This document shows, piece after piece, positions 17,406-26,077 of a stretch of DNA of 52,488 nt. The stretch's first letter is position 1. Each line of letters starts with the position of its first letter. This DNA is from Prevotella sp. (GTDB taxonomy: Bacteria; Bacteroidota; Bacteroidia; Bacteroidales; Bacteroidaceae). The notes beneath the pieces were generated by a model. That model saw only the letters and a program-made list of their open reading frames with translations, searched no databases and was not told where the DNA came from. The stretch covers positions 1-52,488 of the forward strand of contig JAFXZF010000104.1 of the NCBI GenBank assembly GCA_017541365.1. Reading direction: 5' to 3'. Both the position numbers and the translations under genes were made by a program.

Positions 17406-18915
17406 ATCTTCCCAATGCTTTGTCTAATGCTATTTCACTTAGTTTGACATCTATCTCGGCATCTATCTTCTGCGTCTTTGCCTTCAGCCATGCCGTCTGT
17501 GCAGCCATCACGTCAGTAGTGCTCATCACACCCTCTTTGAATCCTATGTTGGCACATCTCAGGTTTTCCTCAGCACTCTGTATGTTCTTCCTTGCTGCTA
17601 CGAGGCTTTTGTTCGCCTCTTTCACCTTGAACTTGCTCTGTGACACCTGCAGCTCTATCATCTCGTGTGCCTCGTTATATGTGAGTTGTGCAAGGTTGGT
17701 GGCACATTTCGTTGCCCTTATCTTATAGGCATTATCACCCCAGTCGAGCACAGACACCCTCATCATCACACCCACGTTGAAGGCTCCCTTGAACTTCCTC
17801 TCGAAACCATTATACACACTGGGGTTGGTAAAGAAGGCACCACCTATGAGCGACAACTGTGGCAGGTAGGCTGCCCGTGCTATCTTCGTCTGCTGACGTG
17901 ATATCTCTATCGCATCATTGAGCATGCGTAGCTCGTGACGTCCCTCGTAGTTGTAGTCTTCATTGGCGTTTTCGCCATCCCCATTCACTATGTCGAGGTC
18001 TTCCTTCATCTCATCTGCGAGTGTTATGTTGCTGTCCAGATCCATTGCACACTGTTGGCACAGAAACATCTTGGCGAGCGACAGGGCATTATCCACCTTC
18101 GTCTTTGTCATCTCCGCCTCATTCACGGCAACATCAACCTTCAGTCCGTCAGCCCTTGTAGCCACACCCTCCTTTATCATCTTGTGCACATCGTCATCGA
18201 GTTTCTGCACCAATGCGAGGTAGTCGTCCGCCAACAGCTGCTTATGACGTAGCGACACCACCGTCCAGTAGGCATTGTCCACCACGTATGTCACGTCACT
18301 CTGCTTTGCCTCTATATCAGTCTCCGCTACGCGTTCTGATATGTCGGCTATCTTGTTTCCTGCCACTATGGCTCCACCCATAAATATAGGCTGAACCATC
18401 ACAGCCGAGGCAGTAAACAGGTGGTGCGTATTGGTCGAGAAAGCATCCACTATCCTCTGTCCCAGCTCGTTGCCATAAGCCTCCAACGTCTGCGATACTG
18501 ACGGTCCCATCGCCTGAGTTATCGTCCCCAGGTCCTTCGCCGTAGTAGGGCTTATCATGCCAGCCTGTGCCATCCTTTGCAGGTTGGTTCCAAATTCGCC
18601 AGCCATCTGTCCCATCACTCCTGCCGTCGTGGTACCTATACCACCTATGGCACTCTTCTGTGCATCACTCAGCAGCGATATCTCACGTGATGAATACATG
18701 TAGCCTCCTGTCAGATCTATGTGTGGCAGATACTTCGTTCGTGCCGCTTTCCTGACATTCACAGCCATCTGGTGCTTCATCTTCGCCATCCCTATCTGTT
18801 TGTTGGCACTGAGAGCACGGTTGCGACATGAGTCCAATGTCAGCACCTCACCACCCTGCGCTGTGACGCAGAAAGCAAGGAACATCAAACCGTATGTTAT
18901 AAGTCTCTTTTTCAA
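17395..18915 (-). CDS. TolC family outer-membrane efflux protein
   Basis: This outer-membrane channel subunit of a tripartite exporter shows the two-fold OEP pattern: LTLDSCRNRALSANKQIGMAKMKHQMA at the start of repeat one, and DAIEISRQQTKIARAAYLPQLSLIGGAFF followed by VLDWGDNAYKIRAT in repeat two. Coiled-coil stretches lie between. The frame is open from TTG 18981, but residues before LKKRLITYG are encoded by spacer repeats. I place the start at TTG 18915, which gives a normal signal peptide (LKKRLITYGLMFLAFCVTAQG) and 506 residues. It is followed directly by hlyD and two permease genes. Confidence 0.87.
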   Translation of the reverse strand: MKKRLITYGLMFLAFCVTAQGGEVLTLDSCRNRALSANKQIGMAKMKHQMAVNVRKAARTKYLPHIDLTGGYMYSSREISLLSDAQKSAIGGIGTTTAGVMGQMAGEFGTNLQRMAQAGMISPTTAKDLGTITQAMGPSVSQTLEAYGNELGQRIVDAFSTNTHHLFTASAVMVQPIFMGGAIVAGNKIADISERVAETDIEAKQSDVTYVVDNAYWTVVSLRHKQLLADDYLALVQKLDDDVHKMIKEGVATRADGLKVDVAVNEAEMTKTKVDNALSLAKMFLCQQCAMDLDSNITLADEMKEDLDIVNGDGENANEDYNYEGRHELRMLNDAIEISRQQTKIARAAYLPQLSLIGGAFFTNPSVYNGFERKFKGAFNVGVMMRVSVLDWGDNAYKIRATKCATNLAQLTYNEAHEMIELQVSQSKFKVKEANKSLVAARKNIQSAEENLRCANIGFKEGVMSTTDVMAAQTAWLKAKTQKIDAEIDVKLSEIALDKALGRYGK

Positions 18916-18967
18916 TTTTTCAATTTTTACTATCAACCGTAAACTGTAAACCGTAAACCATAAACTG
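18916..18967. repeat. TAAACTG/TAAACCG spacer repeat
   Basis: The spacer between the glycosyltransferase stop and the TolC start has 7- to 8-base units such as CGTAAAC, TGTAAAC, CATAAAC. TTTTTCAA units occur next to the start. Confidence 0.8.
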
Positions 18968-19744
18968 TCAATTAAACACAAATCCCACGTGTTTTACTAT
19001 CGTTGTTATCAGTCCGTAGTGTTTTACCATTATGCGGAAACGCTCATGGAGCGACTGACGGTGGTTCTTTATCGTCAGTCCGCCTGCAAGGAAGTTGCAC
19101 GTCACCTGCCTCATGTTGAGCAGTTTCAGCCCTTCCTTCTCTGCCTCTTTCATCACTCTTATGCACCAATCCACGTCAGCCGAGAACCTGTATCGAGTGT
19201 CAAAAGCCACACGTCTTGCTATGTCCGTCCTCACGTAGAATGCCTGGTGGCACACCAGCATACCATCCTTAAACGACCTCCACGTCAACTCCTCTGGTGG
19301 GTTATGCTCTCTTTTCCCAACGTAATGGTTTGTCACGTCCACTATGTCCGTATCGCCATATATCACCCCTGGGAGGTTTGAGGTTGGAGGTTGGAGGTTG
19401 GAGTTTTTTTCGTTAACCCTCCTCGCTATCTCTTCCAACGTGGTTGGCGAGTGCAGCGTGTCTCCTGCATTGAGAAACAGAACGTAGTCAGGCTTGGCAA
19501 GCTGCAATCCCTTGTTCATAGCCCAGTACAGTCCATTATCAGGCTCGCTCACTATCGTGTAGTCTATCCTCCCCTTGTTTGCCTCTGCCGCCATCCTTGC
19601 CATCTCCACCGTCCTGTCTGTCGATGCACCGTCTATTATGATATGGCTTATCCCTCCCCATGTCTGGGCAGCAACATTGTCCATCGTGCGTCGTATCAGG
19701 TGCTCGGCGTTGTAGGTACACGTTATGATGCAGAAGTTCAGCAT
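18968..19744 (-). CDS. Glycosyltransferase family 2
   Basis: This 258-residue cytoplasmic GT-A glycosyltransferase begins FCIITCTYNAEHLIRRTMDNVAAQT, with a nucleotide-binding DGASTDRT and the metal-binding region LFLNAGDTL (DxD replaced by AGD, as in many small GT2 enzymes). EPDNGLYWAMNKGL is characteristic of the WcaA-like Bacteroidetes subgroup. FSADVDWCIRVMKEA (about residues 188-202) is the likely acceptor/catalytic loop. Residues SNLQPPTSNLP (about 116-126) are encoded by a 7-base tandem repeat and look like an inserted surface loop. It is the first gene of the efflux/GH95/recX operon. Confidence 0.88.
   Translation of the reverse strand: MLNFCIITCTYNAEHLIRRTMDNVAAQTWGGISHIIIDGASTDRTVEMARMAAEANKGRIDYTIVSEPDNGLYWAMNKGLQLAKPDYVLFLNAGDTLHSPTTLEEIARRVNEKNSNLQPPTSNLPGVIYGDTDIVDVTNHYVGKREHNPPEELTWRSFKDGMLVCHQAFYVRTDIARRVAFDTRYRFSADVDWCIRVMKEAEKEGLKLLNMRQVTCNFLAGGLTIKNHRQSLHERFRIMVKHYGLITTIVKHVGFVFN
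19374..19401. repeat. AGGTTGG 7-mer tandem repeat inside the GT2 gene
   Basis: Four adjacent 7-base units (one AGGTTTG and three AGGTTGG) lie inside the coding sequence, where they encode a Ser/Pro/Asn-rich loop. They keep the frame open. Confidence 0.9.
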
Positions 19745-19766
19745 AATCCTCTATTTATATAAGACG

Positions 19767-19798
19767 CAAAGTTAATCATTATTATGCAATTAACCAAA
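19767..19798 (-). promoter_or_regulatory. Promoter of the GT2-TolC-GH95-recX operon
   Basis: TAACTTTG (19767-19774, minus strand) with TTTG at 19795-19798, spacing 20. The expected leader before the ATG at 19744 is only about 20 bases. Confidence 0.75.
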
Positions 19799-19820
19799 TT
19801 TAATGCCTCCTTTTGTCATT

Positions 19821-19871
19821 TTGGCACAGTTTGGTGACAAATAGTCGTTTCCCCGCTTCGTGGTACGACAA
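19821..19871 (+). promoter_or_regulatory. Putative heat-shock control region upstream of clpB
   Basis: TTGGCACA (19821-19828) is followed 40 bases later (start to start) by TGGTACGACAA (19861-19871). The groES upstream region has TTGGCACA and TGGCACGACAA 38 bases apart. No TAnnTTTG box is found before clpB. The second element resembles a sigma-54 -24 box (TGGYACG) followed by TTGA where TTGC is expected. The function is inferred. Confidence 0.5.
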
Positions 19872-19892
19872 TTGACGAAGCACTACTGAAAC

Positions 19893-19941
19893 ATTGAACT
19901 TTTGAACTTTTGAACTATTAAACTCTTAAACTTTTTAAACT
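19893..19941. repeat. TTGAACTTT 9-mer spacer repeat
   Basis: The 5' leader of clpB contains near-perfect 9-base units (TTGAACTTT three times) that decay into TTAAACTCT and TTAAACTTT. It is the same family as at 16377, 41293, 43228 and 44591. Confidence 0.85.
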
Positions 19942-19949
19942 TTATTATC

Positions 19950-22076
19950 ATGATGAACCAAGAACAACAAATGACTGGCAAAGAAGCACTTAACCGCTTC
20001 TGCAAAAACCTCGTTTCCGATGCTAAGAACGGAAAGTTAGACCCTGTAATAGGACGTGACGACGAGATTCGTCGTGTGCTCCAGATACTATCACGTCGTA
20101 CCAAGAACAACCCTATCCTAATAGGCGAGCCTGGTACAGGTAAGACGGCAATTGCCGAGGGACTCGCCCAGCGCATAGTGCGTGGCGACGTGCCTGAGAA
20201 CCTGAAGGAGAAAGAGATCTACACCCTCGACATGGGTGCCCTCGTAGCTGGCGCCAAGTACAAGGGTGAGTTTGAGGAGCGACTCAAGGGTGTCATCAAT
20301 GCCGTGATAGAGTCACAGGGCAAGATAATCCTCTTCATCGATGAGATACACACCCTCGTGGGTGCTGGCGGTGGCGAGGGCGCTATGGACGCTGCCAATA
20401 TCCTCAAACCTGCCCTTGCCCGTGGCGAACTGCGTGCCATCGGTGCCACCACCCTCAATGAGTACCAGAAGTACTTCGAGAAGGACAAAGCTCTCGAGCG
20501 CCGCTTCCAGATAGTCATGGTCGATGAGCCTGACGAACTCTCTGCCATCTCCATACTCCGTGGACTGAAAGAGCGCTACGAGAACCACCACCGCGTCCGC
20601 ATACAGGATGATGCCTGCATAGCAGCCGTCACACTGTCTGAGCGCTACATCTCCGACCGTTTCCTGCCCGACAAGGCTATCGACCTCATGGACGAGGCAG
20701 CTGCCAAACTGCGCATGGAGCGTGACAGCGTGCCTGAGGAACTCGACGAACTCACTCGCCGCCTCAAGCAACTCGAGATAGAGCGCGAGGCTATCAAGCG
20801 CGAGAACGACAAGGAGAAACTTGCCGAACTGGGCAAGACTATCGCCACCCTGCAAGATGAGGAGATGCGTATGCGCTCCGAGTGGGTAAGGGAGAAGAAC
20901 CTTGTTGACAAGATACAACAGAACAAGCAGGAGATAGAACGTCTGCGCTTCGAGGCTGACAAGGCAGAGCGTGAGGGCAACTACGGCAGAGTGGCTGAGA
21001 TACGCTACGGCAAACTCAAGGAACTCGAAGAGGACATCAAGAAGGTGCAGGAGAACCTTAACGTTAACGATAACGGGAACAAAAATGCCATGAGGTATGT
21101 CCGCGAGGAGGTCACAGCCGATGACATCGCTGAGGTCGTATCACGTTGGACGGGCATCCCCGTAACACGTATGATGCAGAGCGAGCGTGACAAACTGCTC
21201 CACCTTGAAGACGAACTCCACAAACGCGTCATAGGTCAGGACGAGGCTATCACTGCCGTGAGCGATGCTGTGCGCCGTTCACGTGCCGGACTGCAAGACC
21301 CTAAGCGTCCTATCGCCAGCTTCATCTTCCTCGGCACCACTGGTGTGGGTAAGACGGAGCTTGCCAAGGCACTCGCCGACTACCTCTTTAATGATGAGCA
21401 GATGATTACTCGTATCGACATGTCCGAGTATCAGGAGAAGTTCAGCGTCACCCGTCTCATCGGAGCCCCTCCAGGCTACGTGGGCTATGACGAGGGAGGA
21501 CAGCTCACCGAGGCAGTACGCCGCAAACCATACAGCGTGGTACTCTTCGACGAAATAGAGAAAGCTCACCCTGATGTCTTCAACACCCTCCTGCAGGTTC
21601 TCGACGACGGTCGTCTTACCGACTCCAAGGGCCGTGTGGTAAACTTCAAGAACACCATCATCATCATGACCTCCAACCTTACCCATGACCAGCTCTACGG
21701 CAAGGCACCCATCCTCGATGGCAACGGCATGGTGAAGCCCCCTATCCGACCTGAGTTCCTCAACCGTATCGATGAGATAATCGACTTCCGTCAGCTCAGC
21801 AAGTCCGAGATAGCCGATGTAGTACGTCTGCAGATGAAGCGTGTTGCCGATATGCTCGAAAAGCAAGGCTTCGAACTCCGCTGGACCGATGATGCCATCG
21901 ACAACCTCGCCGAGGCAGGCTACGATCCCGACTTCGGTGCCCGTCCTGTAAAGCGTGCCATACAGCGTGACGTTCTCAACGCCCTCTCCAAGGCACTCCT
22001 TGCTAGTAAGGTCTGCAACCAAAAGCCCATCATCATCGACAGCTACGATAACAAGATTGTATTCCGTAATGAGTAA
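19950..22076 (+). CDS. clpB: ClpB-type AAA+ disaggregase lacking the N-domain
   Basis: This Hsp100 ATPase should resolubilise aggregated proteins with DnaK. It has 708 residues instead of the usual 860 or so. The first nucleotide-binding domain begins almost at once ([26 protein letters not shown], Walker A GEPGTGKT near residue 60, Walker [16 protein letters not shown]). A coiled-coil middle domain is present at about 270-395. The second ATPase domain has Walker [10 protein letters not shown] near residue 461, [25 protein letters not shown] (pore loop) and [13 protein letters not shown]. The N-terminal substrate-binding domain is absent and not encoded upstream. In NBD2 the stretch between MTSNL and [11 protein letters not shown] is shorter than in typical ClpB. 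Confidence 0.93.
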   Translation: MMNQEQQMTGKEALNRFCKNLVSDAKNGKLDPVIGRDDEIRRVLQILSRRTKNNPILIGEPGTGKTAIAEGLAQRIVRGDVPENLKEKEIYTLDMGALVAGAKYKGEFEERLKGVINAVIESQGKIILFIDEIHTLVGAGGGEGAMDAANILKPALARGELRAIGATTLNEYQKYFEKDKALERRFQIVMVDEPDELSAISILRGLKERYENHHRVRIQDDACIAAVTLSERYISDRFLPDKAIDLMDEAAAKLRMERDSVPEELDELTRRLKQLEIEREAIKRENDKEKLAELGKTIATLQDEEMRMRSEWVREKNLVDKIQQNKQEIERLRFEADKAEREGNYGRVAEIRYGKLKELEEDIKKVQENLNVNDNGNKNAMRYVREEVTADDIAEVVSRWTGIPVTRMMQSERDKLLHLEDELHKRVIGQDEAITAVSDAVRRSRAGLQDPKRPIASFIFLGTTGVGKTELAKALADYLFNDEQMITRIDMSEYQEKFSVTRLIGAPPGYVGYDEGGQLTEAVRRKPYSVVLFDEIEKAHPDVFNTLLQVLDDGRLTDSKGRVVNFKNTIIIMTSNLTHDQLYGKAPILDGNGMVKPPIRPEFLNRIDEIIDFRQLSKSEIADVVRLQMKRVADMLEKQGFELRWTDDAIDNLAEAGYDPDFGARPVKRAIQRDVLNALSKALLASKVCNQKPIIIDSYDNKIVFRNE

Positions 22077-22117
22077 TCGCCGTAAAGGCGCTTTATATCA
22101 AGTGTAAATAATGACAG

Positions 22118-22170
22118 AGCGACACCCTGCTTATTTTTAGCAAGATGTCGCTTATTACAATTTGTTTTTT
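22118..22170 (+). terminator. Possible terminator after clpB
   Basis: An imperfect hairpin (AGCGACA at 22118-22124 pairing with TGTCGCT at 22146-22152, inner TGCT/AGCA) is followed by a T-rich tract with TTTGTTTTTT. The stem has mismatches, so the call is tentative. Confidence 0.5.
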
Positions 22171-22274
22171 ACAAAATCGCAGTTTTTCTTTACAATATTA
22201 AAGCTACTTATGTTAAATCTTATTAACGTTAAGTTTATGCGCCCGTTTCATTATACCTAATAGAAAAAAAATAG

Positions 22275-22282
22275 TACCTTTG
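22275..22282 (+). promoter_or_regulatory. -7 promoter box of the pectinase gene
   Basis: TACCTTTG fits TAnnTTTG and predicts a leader of about 50 bases. No good TTTG is found at the -33 position; the upstream region is strongly AT-rich. Confidence 0.6.
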
Positions 22283-22336
22283 CACCATATATTACTAACA
22301 ATTATTTTTTTACTAACAACCTAATTTTACTACTTT

Positions 22337-25300
22337 ATGAAGCGTAGTTTTATTGTGGGACTATTATGTCTCGTCATGAGTGTTATCTCATTGTCAGCAT
22401 TTGCTGGCTCCAGTGCGTACAAATCATCTGCTTTCGGTTTTGCCGCTGGCGTGACAGGCGGTGGCTCAGCTACCCCAACCCTCGTTACTTCGGCATCGGC
22501 TCTTGAAACAGCACTTAAAGCATCTGGTTCCAAGGTAATCATTATCACTCAGGACATCACCGTAACCAATCACATCTCTGTAGTGGCTACCAACAAGACC
22601 CTGCTTGCCGTGAAGGGCGTAAAGCTCATCTCTAACCAGCAGAACTCTTCAAGCTCAGGTATCCTTTATTTCAAGAAAGGTTCTAGCAACCTCATCCTGC
22701 GCAACCTCACCTTCGTAGGCCCTGGCGCATACGACTGTGACGGTTGGGATAACCTCTGCTTTGACGGTGTAACGAAGGCATGGGTTGACCACTGTGACTT
22801 CCAGGATGGTTGCGACGGCAACTTCGACAGCAAGGGTCTCACAGACAATATCACCGTTTCATGGTGCCGTTTCCGCTATCTCAAGTCACCTAAGGCAGGC
22901 GGCTCAGGCGGTACTGACGACCACCGTTTCTCTAACCTCATCGGTTCATCATCTTCTGACAAGCCATCTGACGGTCAGTTCTCTATGACATGGGCATACT
23001 GCTGGTGGGATTCAGGTTGCGTAGAGCGTCAGGCACGTGCCCGCAATGCTTACCTGCACTTCCTCAACTGCGCATGGACCTCTGACGATTCTCACTACTT
23101 CGTAGGTCCACAGAATGTCTCAGCTCTATTCGATGGTTGTTACTTCATCACTCCTTCTGCTCGCGTTTCTTCAAGCAAGAACTTCATATTCTATCAGAAC
23201 TACGGTGGTACAAACTACTGCAAGTTCAACAACTGCTCTGGTCCTTCTTCTTACATGACCAACTCAGGCAGCGTGTCTTCTCCTGGCTACAGCTACTCCA
23301 CACTGTCAGCTTCTACAGCATACTCTGACCTGAAGAGCTACGCTGGCGCTACGCTGACCGTTTCTACCTCTGGTTCTGTATCTGAGAGCGGTTCTTCTTC
23401 AAGCTCTTCTTCTAGCTCATCTAGCAGTTCTAGTAGTTCTAGCAACTCTAGCTCTTCTTCTAGCTCAAGCGCATCCACCTCTTCAAGCTACATCATAGTA
23501 ACAGCAGGCAGCGCTTCTTCACTGCTCTCAGCTATCTCTACAGCCAACAGTCAGGCATCTTCAAGCAAGCGTGCATACATCTTCGTGCCAAACGGTACAT
23601 ACAACCTCGGCACCGCATATAACACTAAGGTGTCATCTTACGTCAGCATCATCGGTGAGAGCCGCGACGGTGTAATCATCAAGAACAGCCCATCTACCGA
23701 GGGCCTCGGCACCACAGCTACACTCTACACCACTGGCAGCGACATCTACATGCAGGACATCACCCTCTATTGCCGCGCTTCATACAACTCTTCAACAAAG
23801 GCAGAGCGCAGCGTAGCATGGTGGGATCACGGCACAAAGAACATAATGAAGAACGTGACCCTCGACGGCACACAGGACACATACTGGTCTAACGGTTCAG
23901 AAGGTATGCTCGGCTACTTCGAAGGTGGCTACATCAAGGGTACCACAGACTTCATCTGCGGCTCTGGCTCCATCTTCTTCAACTCAGTGAACATCTACTG
24001 CCAGAACAGCAGCAACAAGACATCAGGCGACTGCATCACCGCCCCATCTACTTACTCTTCAGAGAAGGGCTACGTATTCCACTACTGTGGCATCAACGGT
24101 GAGTCTTCACAGGCTGGCACCTACAACCTCGGCCGTCCTTGGCAGAACAGCCCTGCAGCAGCATGGCTCAACACCAAGTTCACTATCAAGCCTACTTCAG
24201 CAGGTTGGACAACCATGAGCTCAGGTCTTGTACTCCGCTTCCACGAGTACAACAACACCTATAACGGTTCTGCCATCACCTCACACTCTATCAGCGCACT
24301 CGGTGGTGCATCAGGTTCAGCGTCACTCTATCTCTCAAGCACTTCTGGCTACGCCTTAAGCGACGTACTCGGTTCTTGGGGCACACAAGCCTACAACAAC
24401 TGTCAGCAGCTCACCGCACCAACAGTAAGCGTGAACGGTTCCACACTCTCATGGTCGGCAGTTAGCGGTGCCAAGGCATACCTCATCGAGAAGGGCGGCT
24501 CATACGTGGCAATCACCACCTCTACCTCTTACACCGCATCATCAACAGGTTCTTACACCGTGCGTGTGGCTAACTCAATGGGTGGCTTCGGCACAGCAAG
24601 CTCAGCAGTTACTGTTGGCTCTACAAGCTCATCAAGCAGCTCTTCTTCAAGCTCTTCAAGCAGCTCCAGCTCATCCAGCGCTTCTACCTACAAGAGCATC
24701 AGCAGCCAGACTATCTTCACTGACTTCACAGCAAGCGGTCTCTCTGCCGACTGGATTACGAACAACAACGTAACATCATTCTCTACCACAGGCACCGTAG
24801 GTTACATCAACCCATCAACAGAGGCTGTTGGCTCTACATCATCCAAGACAGCATGTGCTGCTGCTCAGGTAAAGAACGCACGCACGCTCAGCTTCAACGT
24901 TACAGGTGTTCACTACGTAGTGGTTTACGCATTCCACACCAACAGTTCTGCTACACGTAACCTCGTGGTTACTGACGGTTCGAAGACCAAGACTACAGCC
25001 GTTGCTCCTAACGGCGCTGTCAGCTGCACCTTCTACCCATCAACATCAAGCAACACCACCATCACCATCTCTACCGACGAGACAAGCGGTGTTTACGTAT
25101 ATGCCGTGAAGTTCATACCTAAGACCTCTACGGCTTCAGCTACCACATGGGACTTCTCTGAGTTCTCATCTACTGTTACCCTCGCAGGCAGCAACTACAA
25201 CTACTCTTACAATGGTCTTACCCTTGTTGGCAACACCACTTCAGACTATACCAAGGACTATGTGAACAAGAACGGTTTCCACTGCAACGGCGCTTCTTCT

Positions 25301-25723
25301 TCAAGCATCCGTTACATCAAATATACACCATCATCCAATGGTACGCTGACCGTTTACTTCCAGTCCAACAACACCTCTGACAACAGCCGCACATCAGCCA
25401 TCGGCACAGCAGTCGGCTCTCCAATCGCCACCGCTACATGTGCTACTGGTCAGGTATCAGCAAGTGTTACTTCAGGCACCACCTACTACGCATACTTCGT
25501 AAGCGGTGGTCAGACCATCACCAAATTAGTATTCACTCCATCATCATCTTCAAACTCATTGGAGCTTGACATGGACGAAGAGGCAACAGGCGTTTCTACC
25601 CTCAATGAGGCTCCACGTGCAAATAGCGGCATCATCTACTCTATCGATGGTCAGCGCATGAGCGGCACCAACCTCCCTGCAGGTCTCTACATCAAGGACG
25701 GTGTGAAGTTCATAGTACAGTAA
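22337..25723 (+). CDS. Secreted pectate lyase (PL1)/pectin methylesterase (CE8) fusion
   Basis: This 1128-residue exported multidomain enzyme has a signal peptide (residues 1-23, ending SAFAG). The PL1 lyase domain (about 45-340) shows the right-handed beta-helix and AWVDHCDFQDGCDGNFDSKG, with calcium-binding acids and the later RQARARNAYLHFLNC. A polyserine linker (about 351-382) precedes the CE8 methylesterase domain (about 384-690) with GTTDFICGSGSIFF (catalytic Asp near 537) and NLGRPW. A fibronectin-III-like module (693-755), a second polyserine linker (760-784) and two beta-rich modules follow. The C-terminus (IIYSIDGQRMSGTNLPAGLYI) resembles a type IX secretion signal. The esterase would unmask homogalacturonan for the lyase. 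No SusCD pair adjoins it. Confidence 0.93.
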   Translation: MKRSFIVGLLCLVMSVISLSAFAGSSAYKSSAFGFAAGVTGGGSATPTLVTSASALETALKASGSKVIIITQDITVTNHISVVATNKTLLAVKGVKLISNQQNSSSSGILYFKKGSSNLILRNLTFVGPGAYDCDGWDNLCFDGVTKAWVDHCDFQDGCDGNFDSKGLTDNITVSWCRFRYLKSPKAGGSGGTDDHRFSNLIGSSSSDKPSDGQFSMTWAYCWWDSGCVERQARARNAYLHFLNCAWTSDDSHYFVGPQNVSALFDGCYFITPSARVSSSKNFIFYQNYGGTNYCKFNNCSGPSSYMTNSGSVSSPGYSYSTLSASTAYSDLKSYAGATLTVSTSGSVSESGSSSSSSSSSSSSSSSSSNSSSSSSSSASTSSSYIIVTAGSASSLLSAISTANSQASSSKRAYIFVPNGTYNLGTAYNTKVSSYVSIIGESRDGVIIKNSPSTEGLGTTATLYTTGSDIYMQDITLYCRASYNSSTKAERSVAWWDHGTKNIMKNVTLDGTQDTYWSNGSEGMLGYFEGGYIKGTTDFICGSGSIFFNSVNIYCQNSSNKTSGDCITAPSTYSSEKGYVFHYCGINGESSQAGTYNLGRPWQNSPAAAWLNTKFTIKPTSAGWTTMSSGLVLRFHEYNNTYNGSAITSHSISALGGASGSASLYLSSTSGYALSDVLGSWGTQAYNNCQQLTAPTVSVNGSTLSWSAVSGAKAYLIEKGGSYVAITTSTSYTASSTGSYTVRVANSMGGFGTASSAVTVGSTSSSSSSSSSSSSSSSSSSASTYKSISSQTIFTDFTASGLSADWITNNNVTSFSTTGTVGYINPSTEAVGSTSSKTACAAAQVKNARTLSFNVTGVHYVVVYAFHTNSSATRNLVVTDGSKTKTTAVAPNGAVSCTFYPSTSSNTTITISTDETSGVYVYAVKFIPKTSTASATTWDFSEFSSTVTLAGSNYNYSYNGLTLVGNTTSDYTKDYVNKNGFHCNGASSSSIRYIKYTPSSNGTLTVYFQSNNTSDNSRTSAIGTAVGSPIATATCATGQVSASVTSGTTYYAYFVSGGQTITKLVFTPSSSSNSLELDMDEEATGVSTLNEAPRANSGIIYSIDGQRMSGTNLPAGLYIKDGVKFIVQ

Positions 25724-25752
25724 AAGTTTTCTCACATATACTTATCAGTCAA

Positions 25753-25787
25753 AGTTCCCGGCACAATCGTGTCGGGAACTATTATTT
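25753..25787 (+). terminator. Intrinsic terminator after the pectinase gene
   Basis: A 12-bp stem with one G-U pair (25753-25764 with 25769-25780, AGTTCCCGGCAC/GTGTCGGGAACT) and AATC loop is followed by ATTATTTTAT. Confidence 0.85.
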
Positions 25788-26037
25788 TATAAGATACATC
25801 ACCGCAATTAGAAACTTACTTGGCAGATTAATACAAAAGTGTTGTTTACTATCAAAAAAAAGCTATTTCCTGCAGTTGGCAGACAGGATTGCTTTCGTGT
25901 AGTAGGGGAAACTGTCCCAAACACTATGCTATGATGACACAGATGCCAAGACTTTCGGAAAATGGGGCCTATAGGCCATTTCCGCAACATTCTGTAAAAT
26001 ATCAATAGTACACAATACCAAAAATAGATGATTTTAT
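25788..26037. other. Intergenic region without a convincing gene
   Basis: About 250 bases between the pectinase terminator and the uvrA promoter. The only structure I see is a bulged hairpin at 25956-25984 (CGGAAA...TTTCCG with CC-TATA-GG inside). A 65-codon minus-strand frame has no recognisable features. A small RNA cannot be excluded. Confidence 0.4.
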
Positions 26038-26068
26038 TTTGTCGTTGCCCTCGTTTTTTGTACCTTTG
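26038..26068 (+). promoter_or_regulatory. Promoter of the uvrA-family gene
   Basis: TTTG at 26038-26041 and TACCTTTG at 26061-26068, spacing 19. Predicted transcription start is near 26072, only about five bases before ATG 26078. This shows that the upstream in-frame ATG at 26039 is not used. Confidence 0.75.
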
Positions 26069-26077
26069 CAGTTACTA

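Noticed and set aside
25808..26005. 65-codon minus-strand frame between the pectinase and uvrA-like genes
   Set aside because: No recognisable motif, no promoter box, ends in intergenic AT-rich DNA.
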